Below are positions 61,366 through 64,000 of a stretch of DNA of 64,000 bases, piece after piece. The stretch lies in assembly GCF_029193815.1 (NCBI RefSeq), contig NZ_JARFVC010000015.1, positions 1 through 64,000 of the forward strand. The letters are read 5' to 3'. The DNA is from Cytobacillus sp. S13-E01. GTDB taxonomy: Bacteria; Bacillota; Bacilli; Bacillales; Bacillaceae_L. Numbering within the stretch: position 1 is the first letter of the stretch; each line of letters starts with the position of its first letter. Both the position numbers and the translations under genes were made by a program. The notes below the pieces were generated by a model. It made no database searches. It saw nothing but the letters and a program-made list of their open reading frames with translations, and was not told where the DNA came from.

Positions 61366-62121
61366 TTAAAGTGAAGCCTGCCAGCCACCATCAACATATA
61401 CAGTATGACCGTTTACATAATTTGAAGCATTAGAGGCTAGATAAATGGCTGTACCAACTAATTCCTCTGGTTTACCCCATTTTTGCAAGGGAACTTCACT
61501 TTTAACCCAGCTATCAAAATTAGGATCATTAGCTAACTTTTCAGTAAGGTCAGTTAAGAAATAGCCTGGGCCAATAGCATTTGTTTGGATATTATATTTT
61601 CCCCACTCAGTTGCCATCGATTTAGTTAGCATTTTTAATCCGCCCTTTGAAGCACAGTAATTTCCTATACTTGGACGAGCTGCTTCAGCATTTAGGGACG
61701 TAATATTAATAATTTTTCCCTTTAATCTAGGCTTCATATATTTAAAAACACATTGTGAAACATAAAATACAGAGTTTAAGTTAACATCGATAACAGTTTC
61801 CCAATCTTCTACTGAAAGCTCTTCAAGTGGTGCACGACGTTGAATTCCAGCGTTATTTACTAAAACATCAATCGGACCGACTTCATCTTCGATTTTTCTT
61901 ATTCCTTCAAAAACAGCATGCTTATCACAGACATCAAATGCATATCCATATGCCTGACCACCAAGCAAATGAACAGCTTCATTGACCTTAAGTAAGTCTC
62001 TGCCATTAAGGACTACTTTTGCTCCTGCTTCTATAAATCCTTTTGCCAAACTAAATCCAATTCCTCTTGTTGATCCAGTAATAAAAATTACTTTGTCTTT
62101 CACGTTAAAAAGATCGTTCAT
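61366..62121 (-). CDS. SDR oxidoreductase, gluconate 5-dehydrogenase type
   Basis: 251 residues from ATG 62121; longer frames lack a site. Short-chain dehydrogenase with NAD(P) motif TGSTRGIG (15–22), NNAG (89–92) and catalytic S142, Y155, K159 (YCASKGG). Next to gluconokinase it most likely interconverts gluconate and 5-ketogluconate, though related enzymes act on other sugar acids. Confidence 0.88.
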   Translation of the reverse strand: MNDLFNVKDKVIFITGSTRGIGFSLAKGFIEAGAKVVLNGRDLLKVNEAVHLLGGQAYGYAFDVCDKHAVFEGIRKIEDEVGPIDVLVNNAGIQRRAPLEELSVEDWETVIDVNLNSVFYVSQCVFKYMKPRLKGKIINITSLNAEAARPSIGNYCASKGGLKMLTKSMATEWGKYNIQTNAIGPGYFLTDLTEKLANDPNFDSWVKSEVPLQKWGKPEELVGTAIYLASNASNYVNGHTVYVDGGWQASL

Positions 62122-62172
62122 CCTACATCCCCGTCCCTTCCTAATTCTATATATATCCCTCATTAACAAGGT

Positions 62173-63645
62173 TTACTTATAATGTTTGTTAATTACTTCT
62201 GAAAGTTCCATATACGTTGCAAATGATTCTTTGTAAATAGTATGGTTTGTAGGATTTGGAATATAATGTCCTTGCATTGGGATATGCTCTTTAATGGAAG
62301 TGAGATCGTTGACTTCGCCAATTCCATATAAAGCAACCCAAGCAGCACCCCATGCCGAACTCTGATGACTAATTGGAACCTGTACTTCTTGATTAAAGAC
62401 GTCTGCAAGGATTTGAAGCCAAAGTGGTGATCTCGCAAATCCACCACTTGCAAGAAGCTTAGTAGGCTCCCCAGCAAGTCGTTCTAATGCTTGTCCGACA
62501 TGATATATTGCAAATATCACTCCTTCTAGTCCTGCACGAATAATATGTTCTTTTCCATGGCGTAATGAAAGACCGAATAAGTTTGCTCTTACCTGAGAAT
62601 TCCATAGGGGCGCTCTTTCACCATTTAGATAGGGGAGAAAGAGTAACCCTTCAGCTCCAGGAACCACCTTTTCTGCAAGTGAGGTCAGGTTGTCATAACT
62701 CTCATTGTAGCCAAGGGTATCTCTCAGCCATTTCAACAAAATCCCTCCATTATTCGTTGGACCACCGATAAGAGAGAGCGATTCTGTAAAGTTATAGCAA
62801 AAGGTTTCTTGTAATTCATCTGTTTTAGGTGTTGAAACAATTTGTCTAATTGCTCCGCTTGTACCAATAGTAATCGCTACTTCGCCAGGATTAATTGCAC
62901 CTATACCGAGGTTGGCTAGGGGACCATCACTTGCTCCGATAACAAACGGGGTGGTAGTAGATATCCCGATTTTTAGTGCAATTTCTTTATTTAAACCGGT
63001 AATCACTTCAGAAGGAGGGACTGGTGAAAATAGTTTATCTTCAGTAATTCCCGCTATTTGTAATGCCTCATGGTTCCATGTAAGAGTTTTTAAATCGAAT
63101 AAACCTGTTGCAGATGCGATAGCATAATCAACGAGTTCGGTGCCAAACCAACGGTATAATAAAAACTCTTTTATTGAGACAAACTTCGAAGCTGATTTAT
63201 AGGGCTCGTAATTTTGTTCCTTCATCCAAATAAGCTTAACTAGGGGAGACATTGGATGGATAGGAGTTCCAGTTGCCTGATAAAGGAGTCCGCCATGTTC
63301 TTTTAAAAGGGTTGCTTGTTTAGCGGCTCTACCATCTGCCCATGTAATAGAAGGAGATAATGGCTCACCGTTGTTGTCTATACAAATAAGGGAGTGCATT
63401 GCACTTGAAAGTCCGATAGCGAGTATAGAAGTAGGTTCAAACTTATTTGATTCAATTAATTGCCGTATCACACGTATTGTTGAATGTTCGATTTCAAGAG
63501 GATCTTGTTCGGCCCAGCTAGGTTGAGGAGTATAAAGAGGATATTCAACCTCTTTTTCCCCAAGTACATTTCCGCTTTTATTAAAGGCAACAGCCTTAAC
63601 ACTCGTTGTTCCTATATCAAGTCCTATTACGATAGATTTATTCAA
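62173..63645 (-). CDS. gntK: gluconokinase (FGGY family)
   Basis: 490 residues, start TTG 63645 after AAGAAGGTG. FGGY carbohydrate kinase: IGLDIGTTSVKAVAF at the N-terminus (phosphate loop), ITWADGRA, GASDGPLANLG, GTSGAIR and the C-terminal ASGGFARSPLWLQILAD. The pattern is that of gluconokinases, phosphorylating gluconate to 6-phosphogluconate; xylulokinase is the main alternative. Fifty bases upstream of the SDR gene in one operon. Confidence 0.9.
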   Translation of the reverse strand: MNKSIVIGLDIGTTSVKAVAFNKSGNVLGEKEVEYPLYTPQPSWAEQDPLEIEHSTIRVIRQLIESNKFEPTSILAIGLSSAMHSLICIDNNGEPLSPSITWADGRAAKQATLLKEHGGLLYQATGTPIHPMSPLVKLIWMKEQNYEPYKSASKFVSIKEFLLYRWFGTELVDYAIASATGLFDLKTLTWNHEALQIAGITEDKLFSPVPPSEVITGLNKEIALKIGISTTTPFVIGASDGPLANLGIGAINPGEVAITIGTSGAIRQIVSTPKTDELQETFCYNFTESLSLIGGPTNNGGILLKWLRDTLGYNESYDNLTSLAEKVVPGAEGLLFLPYLNGERAPLWNSQVRANLFGLSLRHGKEHIIRAGLEGVIFAIYHVGQALERLAGEPTKLLASGGFARSPLWLQILADVFNQEVQVPISHQSSAWGAAWVALYGIGEVNDLTSIKEHIPMQGHYIPNPTNHTIYKESFATYMELSEVINKHYK

Positions 63646-63674
63646 AATTACACCTTCTTTATTAAGTTATTAAG

Positions 63675-63770
63675 CTTGACGTGCAGAGGATGTGCTGATG
63701 TTGCTGTTCGCTACAGGGCCGGGCGGGTTTTAGTTGACGTTCCTCGCGCGCTCGCCCTGCGCTTTTCTTA
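63675..63770 (+). repeat. partial dispersed palindromic repeat (right half)
   Basis: GCTTGACGTGCAGAGGATGT, GCGGGTTTTAGTTGACGTTC and CGCCCTGCGCTTTTCTTA match the right half of the long-form copies at 52,037 and 54,803. It lies between gluconokinase and its regulator. Confidence 0.82.
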
Positions 63771-64000
63771 TTATATACGTTTAATAGAGACTGCATTTCT
63801 CATCTTTTGTAAAGATATTTTCATTTGATCTTTTAGTTTTACACTCACATTAACATATAATGCGTCAATGATGCTTAATTGAGCAAGTCGGGAAGCTAGT
63901 GCTTCAGATCTAAATTCGGTTTCTTCCGAGACTGTTAGCAGTGGAATATCTACCTTTCGACTTAAAGGTGTCTTAGCGAAATGAGTAATGCCAATCGTCG
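63771..64000 (-). CDS. RpiR-family regulator, C-terminal part
   Basis: The last 76 residues of a protein that continues beyond the window. GITHFAKTPLSRKVDIPLLT, EETEFRSEALASRLAQLSII and DALYVNV are the end of the SIS (sugar isomerase) domain of RpiR/MurR regulators, which bind phosphosugars. It probably controls the gluconate genes downstream. Confidence 0.88.
   Translation of the reverse strand, partial: TIGITHFAKTPLSRKVDIPLLTVSEETEFRSEALASRLAQLSIIDALYVNVSVKLKDQMKISLQKMRNAVSIKRI

Overview
The window comes from a low-GC, spore-forming Bacillaceae bacterium. The evidence is a B. subtilis-like rrnD–trnD block (3' end of 23S, 5S, and 16 tRNAs in the order Asn-Ser-Glu-Val-fMet-Asp-Phe-Thr-Tyr-Trp-His-Gln-Gly-Cys-Leu-Leu), the gene order tRNA-Gly–yhzB-like–queG–yhbB-like–trmL–prkA–yhbH, and strong purine-rich ribosome binding sites with frequent TTG and GTG starts.

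1–2.7 kb is the rRNA/tRNA operon. 2.7–18.8 kb is a 16.1-kb integrated element whose att site lies inside the last tRNA gene, tRNA-Leu(CAA). The 3' part of that tRNA is repeated at 18,730–18,784. The element has a tyrosine integrase next to attL, a winged-helix replication-type protein, small regulators, four palindromic iteron-like boxes, a RepA_N-like protein and HNH proteins. It then carries a very reduced set of phage structural genes: portal, a fused prohead protease–major capsid protein, a tail-tube-type protein and a second HK97-fold capsid protein. A membrane-anchored Mrr nuclease follows. No terminase, tape measure, tail fibre or lysis gene is present, and most structural genes are followed by their own terminator. 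It looks like a phage satellite (capsid-carrying island) or an unusually re-organised prophage remnant. A 39-bp promoter module with fixed geometry occurs three times in it, and a second leader motif is shared by three of its genes.

18.8–26.3 kb is an older, decayed island at the same site. It holds a frameshifted integrase remnant, IS3 and IS30 fragments, a TetR–old yellow enzyme–quinone reductase cluster, a seven-LysM protein and a third, degenerate copy of the tRNA-Leu 3' end at 26,248–26,303.

26.4–36.8 kb holds a 51-bp tandem repeat array, then a CcpA-type cre site and a carbohydrate locus: two ABC permeases, a binding lipoprotein, a YesMN-type two-component system, ThuA, two Gfo/Idh/MocA oxidoreductases and a TIM-barrel isomerase. 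37–45 kb is the conserved queG–trmL–prkA–yhbH region. 45–51 kb has an MFS carrier and a duplicated SulP–UspA module. 52–64 kb has an extra RNase J, a molybdate uptake pair (modAB without modC), an Na+/alanine symporter, MarR with an internally deleted MFS gene, MgtC, a class 1A SpeD, and a gluconate locus (SDR, gluconokinase, RpiR regulator cut by the window end).

A family of GC-rich palindromic dispersed repeats (about 100–220 bp) occurs at nine or so intergenic places from 26.7 kb onward, including inside the ABC transporter locus.
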